Positions 32,957 to 41,947 are shown, counted from the stretch's first letter. The stretch: 64,000 nucleotides of DNA from TMP-24 sp046348855 (GCA_046348855.1 JAXMDK010000016.1:1-64000), one strand, 5' to 3'. Numbers and translations: made by a program. The notes: generated from the letters alone by a model not told the origin.

Positions 32957-33862
32957 TCAGCTCCGCTTCAGTTTCGGGTCGAGCGCGTCGCGCAGGCCGT
33001 CGCCCATCAGGTTGATGGCCAGGACGGTGATCAGGATCGCAAGGCCGGGGAAGGTGACGACCCACCAGGCCGACAGGATGAATTCCCGCGCCTCGGCCAG
33101 CATGGTGCCCCATTCCGGCGTCGGGCGCTGCGCCCCCATGCCCAGGAAGCCCAGCGCGGCGGCGTCAAGGATCGCGCCCGAGAACGACAGCGTCGCCTGC
33201 ACGATCAGCGGCGCGAGGCAGTTGGGCAGGATGGTGCGGAACATCAGCCGCGCCTTGCCCGCACCCGCCACCCGCGCCGCCATCACATATTCGCGCGGCA
33301 GTTCGCCCAGCACCGCGCCGCGGGTCAGCCGGGCGAAGTGGGGTTGCAGCACCAGCGCGATGGCGATCATCGCATTGGTCAGCCCCGGCCCGAGGATCGC
33401 CACCAGCACCAGCGCCAGGAGAAGCGACGGGAAGGCCAGGATCACGTCCATCACCCGCATGATGACCGTATCGACCCAGCCGCCGAAAAAGCCGGCGACC
33501 AGGCCGATGATGATGCCGCCGGTCAGCGCGACGACCACCACGATCACCCCGATGAACAGCGAATAGCGCGCGCCGTAGATCAGCCGCGACAGGATGTCCC
33601 GGCCCACCGCGTCGGTGCCCAGGAAGAACCGCGGATCGCCCTTGGCCGCCCAGGATGGCGGCTTCAGCAGCGCATCGCGGATCTGTTCGATCGGGTCATG
33701 GGGCGCGATCAGCGGCGCGAAGACGGCGATCAGCACCAGCGCGACAAAGACCCACAGGCCGATCACCGCACCCCGGTTTTCGCTGAAATAGTGCCAGAAT
33801 TCGCGCAGCGCGTCGGCTCGGGTCGCGGTGACGGCGGGTTCGATTTCGGTTGTCGTTGCCAT
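32957..33862 (-). CDS. dppC: dipeptide ABC transporter permease DppC-like
   Basis: A 301-residue inner-membrane permease with about six hydrophobic segments. The N-terminal OppC-type domain (about 15-65) includes FAPLIAPHDP. DAVGRDILSRLIYGARYSLFIG starts the permease domain. The EAA loop that docks on the ATPase is around REYVMAARVAGAGKARLMFRTILPN. The last part, SFSGAILDAAALGFLGMGAQ...PEWG, is family-typical. The start at 33862 gives MATTTEIEPAV; the frame further upstream is antisense-free overlap with dppB and was rejected. Confidence 0.93.
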   Translation of the reverse strand: MATTTEIEPAVTATRADALREFWHYFSENRGAVIGLWVFVALVLIAVFAPLIAPHDPIEQIRDALLKPPSWAAKGDPRFFLGTDAVGRDILSRLIYGARYSLFIGVIVVVVALTGGIIIGLVAGFFGGWVDTVIMRVMDVILAFPSLLLALVLVAILGPGLTNAMIAIALVLQPHFARLTRGAVLGELPREYVMAARVAGAGKARLMFRTILPNCLAPLIVQATLSFSGAILDAAALGFLGMGAQRPTPEWGTMLAEAREFILSAWWVVTFPGLAILITVLAINLMGDGLRDALDPKLKRS

Positions 33863-33867
33863 GATCC

Positions 33868-34875
33868 TCACCGATGCCGGATGCGCGGGTTGATGAGCCC
33901 GTAAAGAAGGTCGACGACCAGGTTCACCAGCATCACCGCCGCGGCGATGATCAAGAGCCCCCCCTGCACCGACGGATAGTCGCGCCGCGAGATCGAATCG
34001 ACCATCGCCTTGCCGATACCGGGCCAGGAAAAGATCGTCTCGGTCAGGATGGCGCCGCCCATCAGCGTGCCGACCTGCAGGCCGATGGTGGTGATGACCG
34101 GGATCAGCGCATTGCGCAGCGCGTGCAGCCCGACCACCCGCCAAGGCGACAGGCCCTTGGCGCGGGCGGTGCGCACGTAGTCCTCGCCCAGGACCTCCAG
34201 CATCGCCGACCGCGCCTGCCGGGCGATGACCGCCATCGGGATCGTCGCCAGCACGATCGTCGGCAGGATCAGGTGCGACAGCGCCGATGTGAAGGCCCCC
34301 TTCTGCCCCGACAGCAGGCTGTCGATCAGCATGAAGCCCGTCACCTGCGGGAAATAGTAGGTCAGCGAGATGCGGCCCGACACCGGGGTCCAGCCGAGGA
34401 CGCCGGAGAAGAAGATGATGAGCAACAGCCCCCACCAGAAGATCGGCATCGAATAGCCGACCAGCGCCGTGCTCATCGACAGTTGGTCGAACCACGACCC
34501 GCGCCGGATGGCCGCGAAGATGCCCAGGGGCAGGCCGACGGCGGTGGCCAGCAGGATCGCGCAGAGGCTCAGTTCGACCGTGGCCGGAAACAGCGTGAAG
34601 AATTCATGCAGGACCGGCTTCTTCGTCACCAGCGACACGCCGAAATCGCCATGCAGCAGCCGGCCGAGGAAATCGAGATATTGCCGCCAGAGCGGCCGGT
34701 CAAAGCCCAGCTGCTCGATCAGCGCCTTGTAGCGTTCGGGCGTCAGCCCGCGTTCGCCGGCCATCAGCAGGACCGGGTCGCCCGGCAGGACGCGCACGAA
34801 GCCGAAGGCGACGATGGTGATGCCGAAGAAGGTCGGCAAAAGATAGGCAAGTTTGCCCAGGATGAAACGGAACAT
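33868..34875 (-). CDS. dppB: dipeptide ABC transporter permease DppB-like
   Basis: A 335-residue inner-membrane permease with about six hydrophobic segments. The N-terminus MFRFILGKLAYLLPTFFGITIVAF and RVLPGDP are typical of DppB/OppB. The EAA docking loop is in EDYVRTARAKGLSPWRVVGLHALRNA near residue 235. LTETIFSWPGIGKAMVDSI follows, then a C-terminal helix ending NPRIRHR. It is separated from dppA by a strong hairpin and lies 5 bp before dppC. Confidence 0.94.
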   Translation of the reverse strand: MFRFILGKLAYLLPTFFGITIVAFGFVRVLPGDPVLLMAGERGLTPERYKALIEQLGFDRPLWRQYLDFLGRLLHGDFGVSLVTKKPVLHEFFTLFPATVELSLCAILLATAVGLPLGIFAAIRRGSWFDQLSMSTALVGYSMPIFWWGLLLIIFFSGVLGWTPVSGRISLTYYFPQVTGFMLIDSLLSGQKGAFTSALSHLILPTIVLATIPMAVIARQARSAMLEVLGEDYVRTARAKGLSPWRVVGLHALRNALIPVITTIGLQVGTLMGGAILTETIFSWPGIGKAMVDSISRRDYPSVQGGLLIIAAAVMLVNLVVDLLYGLINPRIRHR

Positions 34876-34890
34876 GAGGCCCCCAGTCGG

Positions 34891-34920
34891 CGGGCACGCC
34901 GGTTGGCTCCGGCGTGCCCG
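34891..34920 (-). terminator. intercistronic hairpin between dppA and dppB
   Basis: A perfect 12-bp inverted repeat (arms 34891-34902 and 34909-34920, loop TTGGCT on the plus strand) with no T-run after it. It sits just behind the dppA stop. Such hairpins usually stabilise the binding-protein message and reduce read-through, so that DppA is made in excess of the membrane parts. Confidence 0.75.
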
Positions 34921-34937
34921 GTTGGTTTCAGACGAAC

Positions 34938-36539
34938 TTACTCGGCAACGTCCACGCCCGAGAAGTCATGCAGGCCCAGCGGGTCCATGACATAGCCCGA
35001 GACCGTCTTGGCCATCGGCATGAACACCGTCGAATGGTCGAGCGTCGCCCACGGCGCCTGCTCCTTGAACACGACCTGCGCCTGTTCATAAAGCTTGGTG
35101 CGCTCGGCCTGGTCGGCAGTGACCTTGGCCTTCTGGATCAGGGCGTCGAAGTCCTTGTCGCACCATTGCGCCCGGTTCGAGCCGCCTTCGACCGCACCGG
35201 CGCAGCCCAGCAGCACGCCCATGAAGTTGTCCGGGTCGCCGTTGTCGCCGGTCCAGCCGAGGATCACCGCGCCGTCGCGGTTCTTCTCGGTCGACTTCTT
35301 CAGGTACTCGCCCCATTCGTAGGACACGATCTCGACCTTGACGCCGATCTTGGCGAAGTCGGCCTGGATCAGTTCGGCGGTGCGCTGGGCGTTGGGCATG
35401 TAGGGCCGCTGCACCGGCATCGCCCAGACCTTCATCGACAGGTCCTTGACCCCGGCTTCGTCCAGCATCTTCTTGGCCGCATCCGGGTCATAGGGATCGT
35501 CCTTCACCGCGTCATTGTAGGACCACATGGTCGGCGGGATCGGGTTCTTGGCCACCTGGCCGGTGCCCTGGAACACGGCGTCGATGATCGCCTGCTTGTT
35601 GATCGCCATGTTCAGCGCCTTGCGGACCTTCGGATTGTCGAAGGGCGCCACGCTGGTGTTGTAGGCGAGGTAAGCGACGTTCAGCCCCGCCTGTTCCATG
35701 ACCGTCAGGTTCGGGTCGGCCTTCAGCCCCTCGATGTCGGCCGGCGACGGATAGGGCATGACCTGGCATTCGCCGGCCTTCAGCTTCTGGACGCGCACCG
35801 CGGCGTCGGGGGTGATGGCAAAGACCAGATCGTCGATCTTCGGCTTGCCGCCCCAGTAGTCGGGGTTGGCCTTGTAGCGGATGACCGCGTCCTTTTCATA
35901 GGCGACGAACTGGAAGGGGCCGGTGCCGACCGGTGCCTGGTTGAAGTTCGCCTGCGTGCCCGCAGCGGCCAGGCTGTCGGCATATTCCTTCGACACGATC
36001 GAGGCGAAGGACATCGCCAGGTCGGCCAGGAACGGCGCCTCGGGGCGCGACAGGACGAACTTCACCGTGTTGTCGTCGACCTTGACGACATCGGTGATGA
36101 CCTTGTCCATCTCCATGCCGGTGTAATATTCGTAGGTGATCCCCTCGATATAGGTGTGCCAGGGATCGTCGGCCTTGCCCTGACGGTTGAAGGAAAAGAC
36201 CACGTCATCGGCGTTGAAGTCGCGGGTCGGGGTGAAGAAGTCGGTGGTGTGGAACTTCACGCCCTTGCGCAGGTGGAAGGTGTATTCCTTGCCGTCGGCC
36301 GACACGTCCCAGCTTTCGGCCAGGCCCGGCACCACCTTGGTCGTGCCTTTCTCGAACTCGACCAGGCGGCTGTAGACCGACTTGGCCGACGCATCCAGCG
36401 AGGTGCCGGCGGTGTAGGGCGCGGGGTCGAAGCCCTCGGGCGAGCCTTCCGAACAATAGACCAGCGTCTTGGCGGCGGCAGCGCCGCCCAGAAGTCCCGC
36501 CATCACAAGGCCGGTGGCCAGTCGGGTAAAGAGTTTCAT
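34938..36539 (-). CDS. dppA: periplasmic dipeptide-binding protein DppA-like
   Basis: A 533-residue substrate-binding protein (SBP family 5). The signal peptide covers residues 1-23 (MKLFTRLATGLVMAGLLGGAAAA). The mature part begins KTLVYCSEGSPEGFDPAPYTAGTS, close to E. coli DppA, and ADDVVFSFNRQ and GAVILGWTGDNGDPDNF are also strongly DppA-like. It delivers dipeptides, or possibly heme-linked or aminolevulinate ligands known for DppA, to DppBC. It is the first gene of the transport set, 94 bp after the M24 peptidase gene, in which a promoter could lie. Confidence 0.94.
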   Translation of the reverse strand: MKLFTRLATGLVMAGLLGGAAAAKTLVYCSEGSPEGFDPAPYTAGTSLDASAKSVYSRLVEFEKGTTKVVPGLAESWDVSADGKEYTFHLRKGVKFHTTDFFTPTRDFNADDVVFSFNRQGKADDPWHTYIEGITYEYYTGMEMDKVITDVVKVDDNTVKFVLSRPEAPFLADLAMSFASIVSKEYADSLAAAGTQANFNQAPVGTGPFQFVAYEKDAVIRYKANPDYWGGKPKIDDLVFAITPDAAVRVQKLKAGECQVMPYPSPADIEGLKADPNLTVMEQAGLNVAYLAYNTSVAPFDNPKVRKALNMAINKQAIIDAVFQGTGQVAKNPIPPTMWSYNDAVKDDPYDPDAAKKMLDEAGVKDLSMKVWAMPVQRPYMPNAQRTAELIQADFAKIGVKVEIVSYEWGEYLKKSTEKNRDGAVILGWTGDNGDPDNFMGVLLGCAGAVEGGSNRAQWCDKDFDALIQKAKVTADQAERTKLYEQAQVVFKEQAPWATLDHSTVFMPMAKTVSGYVMDPLGLHDFSGVDVAE

Positions 36540-36633
36540 TTCCCTGTTTCCTCTTGCTTCAACAAATTGGCCCGGCCTGGCGGCCGGATCTATTCCCGCC
36601 CGGACCTTCGCCCGGCAGGGAATGGCGGATGCC

Positions 36634-37734
36634 CTAGGGGCAGATCACGGGTGTCCTTGGCATTTCGGACAGTATTTCCGGCCCGTCGGGGCGCAGGAAG
36701 ACGATTTCCTCCAGCCTGACACCAAAAGCGCCGTCAAGATAGATGCCAGGTTCGATCGAAAAGACATTGCCGGGCGCCAGCGCACGGTCGGAGACGCCGG
36801 TGATATAGGGCTCCTCGTGCAGCTCGATCCCCAGCCCGTGGCCGGTCCGGTGCAGGAACCGCTCGCCATATCCGGCTTCGGTGATGACCTCGCGCGCCGC
36901 CTCGTCGACCTTGCGGGCGGCAACGCCGGGGCGAGAGGCGGCGATGGCCGCCTGCACCGCTTCGTCGACGATCCGCGTCACCTTCAGGAAATCGGCGGTG
37001 GGCGTGCCGAACCAGCCCACTCGGGTCATGTCGGACGGATAGCCCATGTGGCGCGCGCCGGCGTCGATCAGGACGGCGCTATTGGCAGCCAGCCGCGACG
37101 GCCCGGTGTGGTGGTGGCAGAAGGCCCCGTTCGGGCCGAAGCAGACCGAGATGAACTCGGTCGCGGCGCCCTGGGCCTCGTAGCTGGCGGCGATGGCGTC
37201 GGCGACCTCCAGCTCGGTGATCCCCTCGCGCAACGCGGCAAAGCCGGCGGCGACGGCGCGGTCGTTGACCAGCGCGCTGGCCTTCAGCGCCCGGTATTCG
37301 GCCTCGTCCTTTTCGGCGCGCAGCAGGCTAACGGTGCGGTCGGTGAAGCTGCGCCGCGCGCCGGGCAGCGCGTCCAGCACCCGCAGCGCGAAATCGGCGC
37401 GCATGGCTTCGTCCAGCGACAGGCTGACGTGGGCGGGGTCGATGCCGCAGCGGGCGATCAGCCCGGCCATCGCCTCGGCCGGGCCCTCGTCGTCGCGCCA
37501 GGTGTGGAAGGGCAGGTCGGTGTGCTGGCGCACGCTCAGCGCGTTCAGCTGCGGAATCAGGAGCCCCGCGTAGCTTTGGCTGACGAACAGCAGCACCGGC
37601 CGTTCGTCGCCGTGCGGGTCGAGCCCGGTCAGCCAGCGCAGGTGCGAGGTCGGCCCCAGCACCGTCAGGTCGGTCGCGGTTTCGGCCATCTGCCGGCGCA
37701 GCCGCGCCATCCGGTCCTTGGTCATATCGGTCAT
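36634..37734 (-). CDS. M24 metallopeptidase (Xaa-Pro aminopeptidase / creatinase family)
   Basis: A 366-residue protein with an N-terminal creatinase-type domain (about 1-135) and a C-terminal pita-bread domain. All five metal ligands are visible: D224 in LIDAGA, D235 in SDMTRV, H299 in RTGHGLG, and glutamates in SIEPGIY and RLEEIVFL. It should therefore be a working dimetal aminopeptidase rather than creatinase, which lacks the metal set. It is flanked by a cupin-XRE regulator (4-bp overlap upstream) and the dipeptide importer, so cleavage of imported peptides, perhaps with proline, is the likely job. Confidence 0.9.
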   Translation of the reverse strand: MTDMTKDRMARLRRQMAETATDLTVLGPTSHLRWLTGLDPHGDERPVLLFVSQSYAGLLIPQLNALSVRQHTDLPFHTWRDDEGPAEAMAGLIARCGIDPAHVSLSLDEAMRADFALRVLDALPGARRSFTDRTVSLLRAEKDEAEYRALKASALVNDRAVAAGFAALREGITELEVADAIAASYEAQGAATEFISVCFGPNGAFCHHHTGPSRLAANSAVLIDAGARHMGYPSDMTRVGWFGTPTADFLKVTRIVDEAVQAAIAASRPGVAARKVDEAAREVITEAGYGERFLHRTGHGLGIELHEEPYITGVSDRALAPGNVFSIEPGIYLDGAFGVRLEEIVFLRPDGPEILSEMPRTPVICP

Positions 37735-38375
37735 TGCTTTTCCCGGCTTGTGGCCGGCGCCGCGCCGGTTTCGGCGCGCAGCGGCGGCGAAAAGGCGGCA
37801 GCGCCGGGTGTGTGGAACAGCGTCAGGGTTCCGGCCCACAGGATGCGGGTCGGCCGGTCGCTGGCGTTGAAATAGGAATGCGGGCTGGTGCCGCGATAAT
37901 GCAGGCTGTCGCCCTCGGTCAGGTAGAAGGAGGTGCCATCGACCACCTGGGTGATCGAGCCGTCCAGCACATAGATGATTTCCTCGCCCTCGTGGCTGAC
38001 CGTTTCCGAATGGAACCCGGCCGGGACATGCATGATGAAGCACGACAGTTCGTTGCCGGGAAACTCGGCCCCCAGCCGTTCGTATTCGATTGACGAACCA
38101 TTGACCGCAAACCGCATCCGGCCGGCTGCCCGGGTGACGGAATCGGCGGCGCGCGGCGTGACGATGAAATAGTCGATGCCGACGCCCAGCGCCTTCGCCA
38201 CCTGCGCCAGCGTTCCCAGCGTGGGGGTGGCATTGTCGCGTTCCAGCTGGCTGAGATAGCTGTAGGAGACCCCGGACCGTTCGCCCAGTTGCTGAAGCGT
38301 CAGGTGCAACTGCCTCCGCCGCTTGCGGATCAGCACCCCGATCTTCTGGCCGGCGTTGCCCTGCGGCGCGATCAT
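37731..38375 (-). CDS. XRE-family regulator with cupin domain
   Basis: A 214-residue regulator. The helix-turn-helix is in residues 12-66 (LTLQQLGERSGVSYSYLSQLE). The C-terminal cupin (about 100-190) has FHSETVSHEGEEIIYVLDG and the YRGTSPHSY histidine region. Cupin-XRE proteins sense small metabolites and control nearby catabolic genes. It overlaps the M24 peptidase gene by 4 bp and heads the run peptidase-dppABCDF. An A/T palindrome lies directly upstream, suited to autoregulation. Confidence 0.92.
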   Translation of the reverse strand: MIAPQGNAGQKIGVLIRKRRRQLHLTLQQLGERSGVSYSYLSQLERDNATPTLGTLAQVAKALGVGIDYFIVTPRAADSVTRAAGRMRFAVNGSSIEYERLGAEFPGNELSCFIMHVPAGFHSETVSHEGEEIIYVLDGSITQVVDGTSFYLTEGDSLHYRGTSPHSYFNASDRPTRILWAGTLTLFHTPGAAAFSPPLRAETGAAPATSREKQ

Positions 38376-38418
38376 CGGCGACTCGTTCCCCCCGGAAAGC
38401 CTGACCCTGACCTACACA

Positions 38419-38433
38419 ACAAAAAATTTTTGT
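38419..38433. promoter_or_regulatory. A/T-rich operator candidate upstream of the XRE-cupin gene
   Basis: ACAAAAAATTTTTGT is a perfect 7-bp inverted repeat around one base, in a strikingly AT-rich 40-bp patch within GC-rich DNA. A related half site (CAGAAAAATTTT) follows at 38439-38450. It lies 44 bp upstream of the regulator start, where a promoter and its operator would be expected. Confidence 0.65.
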
Positions 38434-38451
38434 AAAACAGAAAAATTTTAT

Positions 38452-39621
38452 TCATGCAGGGGAGAACAGCCCGGCCAGCGCCTCGCACAGCCGGTCCATT
38501 TCGGCGGGCGCATTGTAGCCCTGCACCGACAGGCGGGCGAAGGACCGTCCCGACCAGCGGGGAAAGGGCATTTCGATGGCCCGCTCGCGCAACAGCCGGT
38601 CGCGCATCGCCAAAGGCTCGCAATCGGGCACCGGCATCGACACCATCTGCGGCGCGCAGAACTCGGGCGCGGCGATGGGCGGCAGGCCGGTCAGCCCCGC
38701 CACCCGCGCCGCCGTCGCCTGCGCCAGCGCCGTGCAGCGGCCGATCACCCCCGGCCAATCCTGCGCCCGCCGGAACTCCAGCGCCGCCGGAACCGCCAGG
38801 AAGGCCGCATGGTCGCGGGTGCCCTGGAACTGGAACGCATCCTGAAAGGCGCTGTGGCCGAAGGGGCCGGGCGAGGCGCCCCCGGCGGTCCAGCCGTGGC
38901 TGATGACCGCGGGGCTGAGTAGCCCCTGCACCGCGCGGCGGGCATGCAGAAAGGCCGACCCTTTCGGCGCCATCAGCCATTTGTGGCAGTTGCCGACATA
39001 GAAATCGGCGCCCAGCGCCGGAAGGTCCAGCGCCACCTGCCCCGGCGCATGGGCACCGTCGATCACCGTCCAGATGCCGCGCGCCCGGGCGGCGGCAATG
39101 GCCGGCGCGATGGGAAACAGAAGCGCGGTCGGCGAGGTGATGTGGCTCAGGAACAGGACCCTGGTGCGGGGGGTAAACCCCGCCAGAATCGTCTCTGTAA
39201 AGGCCTTTTCCGAGGTCAGCGGCAAGGGAACCGTCACCGTCCGCACCACTGCACCAGTCCGCGCCGCAACGAAGGCCCAGGTCTTTTCCAGCGCCGCATA
39301 TTCATGGTCGGTGGTCAGGACCTCGTCGCCCGCCGCCAAGGGCAGCGACCGCGCCACGACGTTCAGCCCGGCGGTGGCGTTGACGACCGGCGCCAGATCG
39401 TCGGGGTCGGCGCGCAGTTCGGCAGCCAGCGCCGCCCGCGCCTCGGCCAGAACCACCGCCAGATGGCGGGGGTCCATGAACGCCACCGGCTGGCGTTCCA
39501 GCCGCGCCTGCCAGTCCTGATAGGCGGCAAAGACCGGGCGCGGGCAGGCGCCGTAGGTGCCGTGGGTCAGGAAGGTCACATCGGGGTCAAGCTGGAACAG
39601 CCTCTTCAGATCGTCCGCCAC
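38452..39621 (-). CDS. class V aminotransferase-fold PLP enzyme (isopenicillin N epimerase-like)
   Basis: A 389-residue PLP enzyme. The PLP lysine is K214 in GNCHKWLMAPKG, and the aspartate contacting the ring is in VIDGAHAPG (about 187-195). FLTHGTYGACPRPV near the start and HITSPTALLFP are typical of the isopenicillin N epimerase-like branch, which includes cysteine desulfurase-like enzymes of mostly unknown substrate. The start is GTG at 39621, with GGGGGGAC upstream. It lies 30 bp downstream of tdh and may be co-transcribed with kbl-tdh. Function beyond the fold is unassigned. Confidence 0.85.
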   Translation of the reverse strand: MADDLKRLFQLDPDVTFLTHGTYGACPRPVFAAYQDWQARLERQPVAFMDPRHLAVVLAEARAALAAELRADPDDLAPVVNATAGLNVVARSLPLAAGDEVLTTDHEYAALEKTWAFVAARTGAVVRTVTVPLPLTSEKAFTETILAGFTPRTRVLFLSHITSPTALLFPIAPAIAAARARGIWTVIDGAHAPGQVALDLPALGADFYVGNCHKWLMAPKGSAFLHARRAVQGLLSPAVISHGWTAGGASPGPFGHSAFQDAFQFQGTRDHAAFLAVPAALEFRRAQDWPGVIGRCTALAQATAARVAGLTGLPPIAAPEFCAPQMVSMPVPDCEPLAMRDRLLRERAIEMPFPRWSGRSFARLSVQGYNAPAEMDRLCEALAGLFSPA

Positions 39622-39651
39622 CCCGTCCCCCCGATCCGCCTCGGCCCTGCC

Positions 39652-40689
39652 CTACCGCCAGTCCAGCACGACCTTGCCGGAAAGGCCAGACTTCATCGCC
39701 GCGAACCCGTCCTTGAACTCGTCGACCTTGAAGCGGTGGGTGATGACCTTGCGGATATCCAGCCCGTTGGTCAGCATGGCGATCATCTTGTACCAGGTCT
39801 CGAAGATCTCGCGGCCATAGACGCCCTTGATGGTGATGGCCTTGAAGACGATGCGGCTCCAGTCCACCGGGCTTTTGCCCGGCGGGATGCCCAGCATGGC
39901 GATGCGCCCGCCCATCACCATCGCCTCGACCATCTGGTCGAGCGCCGCCTGATTGCCCGACATTTCCATGCCGACGTCGAAGCCCTGCTGCATCTTCAGC
40001 CGGGCCTCGACGTCCTTCAGGTCTTCCTTCGCCACGTTCACCGGCACCAGGTCCGTCACTTGCGCCGCCAGATCGAGCCGCGCCTGATTGACGTCGGTGA
40101 TGACGATGTGGCGGGCGCCGACATGGCGGGCGACGGCGGCGGCCATGATGCCGATCGGCCCGGCGCCGGTGATCAGCACATCCTCGCCCACCAGGTCGAA
40201 CGACAGGGCGGTATGGACGGCATTGCCCAGCGGATCCAGGATCGCGCCGATCTCGTCGTCGATCTCGTCGGGCAGCGGCACGACGTTGAAGGCCGGCAGC
40301 CGCAGGTACTGGGCGAAGGCGCCGGGTTCGTTGACGCCGATGCCGCGGGTTTCGGGGTCAAGATGGAACTTGCCCGACCGCGACTGGCGGCTGTGATGGC
40401 CGATCAGGTGGCCCTCGCCCGAACAGCGCTGGCCGACCTTCAGGTCGGTGACGTTGCGGCCCACCTCGACGATCTCGCCGGCGAACTCATGCCCCGTGAC
40501 CAGCGGCACCGGCACGGTGCGCGCCGCCCAGTCGTCCCAGTTCCAGATATGGATGTCGGTGCCGCAGATGCCGGTCTTGTTGATGCGGATCAGCACATCG
40601 TCGGGGCCGATCTCGGGCACCGGGCGGCGCTCCATCCACAGACCGGGTTCGGGTTTGGCCTTCACCAGCGCCTTCATTTCGTTCGACAT
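39652..40689 (-). CDS. tdh: L-threonine 3-dehydrogenase
   Basis: A 345-residue zinc-type alcohol dehydrogenase-fold enzyme. It oxidises threonine to 2-amino-3-oxobutyrate, which kbl then cleaves. Catalytic-zinc residues C42 (GICGTDIHIW), H67 and E68 (GHEFAGE) are present, and the NAD loop is GAGPIGIMAAAVA near 173. The structural-zinc lobe (about 95-115), which in E. coli Tdh holds four cysteines, reads HLIGHHSRQSRSGKFHLDP here with no cysteine. Similar cysteine-free lobes occur in other alphaproteobacterial Tdh proteins as I recall. It overlaps kbl by one base. Confidence 0.93.
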   Translation of the reverse strand: MSNEMKALVKAKPEPGLWMERRPVPEIGPDDVLIRINKTGICGTDIHIWNWDDWAARTVPVPLVTGHEFAGEIVEVGRNVTDLKVGQRCSGEGHLIGHHSRQSRSGKFHLDPETRGIGVNEPGAFAQYLRLPAFNVVPLPDEIDDEIGAILDPLGNAVHTALSFDLVGEDVLITGAGPIGIMAAAVARHVGARHIVITDVNQARLDLAAQVTDLVPVNVAKEDLKDVEARLKMQQGFDVGMEMSGNQAALDQMVEAMVMGGRIAMLGIPPGKSPVDWSRIVFKAITIKGVYGREIFETWYKMIAMLTNGLDIRKVITHRFKVDEFKDGFAAMKSGLSGKVVLDWR

Positions 40690-41885
40690 CAGATCGCCCC
40701 TACTGCCCTGCCCGCCGCCCGGAAGGCGTCGATGGCAAAATCAAGATCCTTGCGCGCCAGCCGCGCGTTCATCTGGGTGCGGATGCGGGCCTGGCCCCTC
40801 GGCACCACCGGGAAGAAGAACCCCGCGACATAGACGCCGCGGTCATAAAGCTCGGCCGCCATGCGCTGCGACAGTTCGGCATCGCCCAGCATCACCGGGA
40901 TGATCGGATGTTCGCCCGGCAGCAGGCGGAAACCCGCATCCTCCAGCCCCGCCCGCCAGTAACGGGCATTGTCGAAAAGCTGCGCGCGCAGATCGTCAGC
41001 CACCTCGACCAGATCGAGCGCCGCCAGCCCGGCGGCGACCACCGGCGGCGGCAGCGCATTGGAAAACAGGTAGGGCCGCGCCCGCTGGCGCAGCAGGTCG
41101 ATCACCGGCTGCGGCCCGGCGATATAGCCGCCCAGCGCCCCGCCCAGCGCCTTGCCCAGCGTGCCGGTCAGGATGTCGACCCTGTGGGCGACATGGGCAT
41201 GATGCGGCGTGCCGCGCCCCTGCGGGCCGACAAAGCCGGTGGCGTGGCAGTCGTCGACCATCACCATCGCCCCGTACTTGGCGGCCAGCGCGGTGATCTC
41301 GCGCAGGTTGGCCAGATAGCCGTCCATCGAAAAGACGCCATCGGTGGCGATCAGGATGAAGCGGGCGCCCTTGGTCCGCGCCTCGTTCAGCCGCGCCTCA
41401 AGGTCGGCCATGTCGGAATTGGCATAGCGATAGCGCTGCGCCTTGCACAGGCGGATGCCGTCGATGATCGAGGCATGGTTCAGCGCGTCGGAAATCACCG
41501 CATCCTCGGGGCCGAGCAGCGGCTCGAACAGGGCGCCGTTGGCGTCGAAGCAGGCGGCGAACAGGATCGCGTCATCCTTGCCCAGAAAGCGCGCCAGCCG
41601 TTCCTCCAGCGCGCGATGGATGTCCTGGGTGCCGCAGATGAACCGGACCGAGGCCATGCCGTAGCCGTGATCCTCCATCGCCCTGGTGGCGGCGGCGATC
41701 AGTTCGGGGCTGTCGGCCAGGCCCAGATAGTTGTTGGCGCAAAGGTTCAGCAGATAGCGGCCATTGACCGCGACCTGCTTGCGCTGGGCGGTGGTGATCA
41801 GCCGCTCGCGCTTCAGCAGCCCCTCAGCCTCGATCGCGGCCAGGGTTCCGCGCAGGTGATCGAGAAACGCCACTCTTTCCGACAT
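40689..41885 (-). CDS. kbl: glycine C-acetyltransferase (2-amino-3-ketobutyrate CoA ligase)
   Basis: A 398-residue PLP enzyme of the alpha-oxoamine synthase family. It splits 2-amino-3-ketobutyrate with CoA into glycine and acetyl-CoA. The PLP lysine is K245 in TGTLGKALGG. LCANNYLGLADSP, FICGTQDIHR and VDDCHATGFVG match E. coli Kbl closely. It overlaps tdh and is preceded by GGAGGAG and a recognisable promoter, so kbl-tdh form one threonine-to-glycine unit. Confidence 0.95.
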   Translation of the reverse strand: MSERVAFLDHLRGTLAAIEAEGLLKRERLITTAQRKQVAVNGRYLLNLCANNYLGLADSPELIAAATRAMEDHGYGMASVRFICGTQDIHRALEERLARFLGKDDAILFAACFDANGALFEPLLGPEDAVISDALNHASIIDGIRLCKAQRYRYANSDMADLEARLNEARTKGARFILIATDGVFSMDGYLANLREITALAAKYGAMVMVDDCHATGFVGPQGRGTPHHAHVAHRVDILTGTLGKALGGALGGYIAGPQPVIDLLRQRARPYLFSNALPPPVVAAGLAALDLVEVADDLRAQLFDNARYWRAGLEDAGFRLLPGEHPIIPVMLGDAELSQRMAAELYDRGVYVAGFFFPVVPRGQARIRTQMNARLARKDLDFAIDAFRAAGRAVGAI

Positions 41886-41911
41886 GGCAGATACTCCTCC
41901 AGTATGACGGA

Positions 41912-41947
41912 ACTATGCTCTCGGGTCGGGGTTGTGTCAATATATTG
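41912..41947 (-). promoter_or_regulatory. kbl-tdh promoter with overlapping palindrome
   Basis: On the minus strand a perfect TTGACA (41935-41940) is followed after 17 bp by CATAGT (41912-41917). That is a good sigma-70 pair about 26 bp before the kbl ribosome site. A perfect CAATATATTG palindrome (41938-41947) overlaps the -35 box, a place where a repressor would block RNA polymerase. The XRE-cupin protein encoded just upstream is the natural candidate. Confidence 0.7.
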
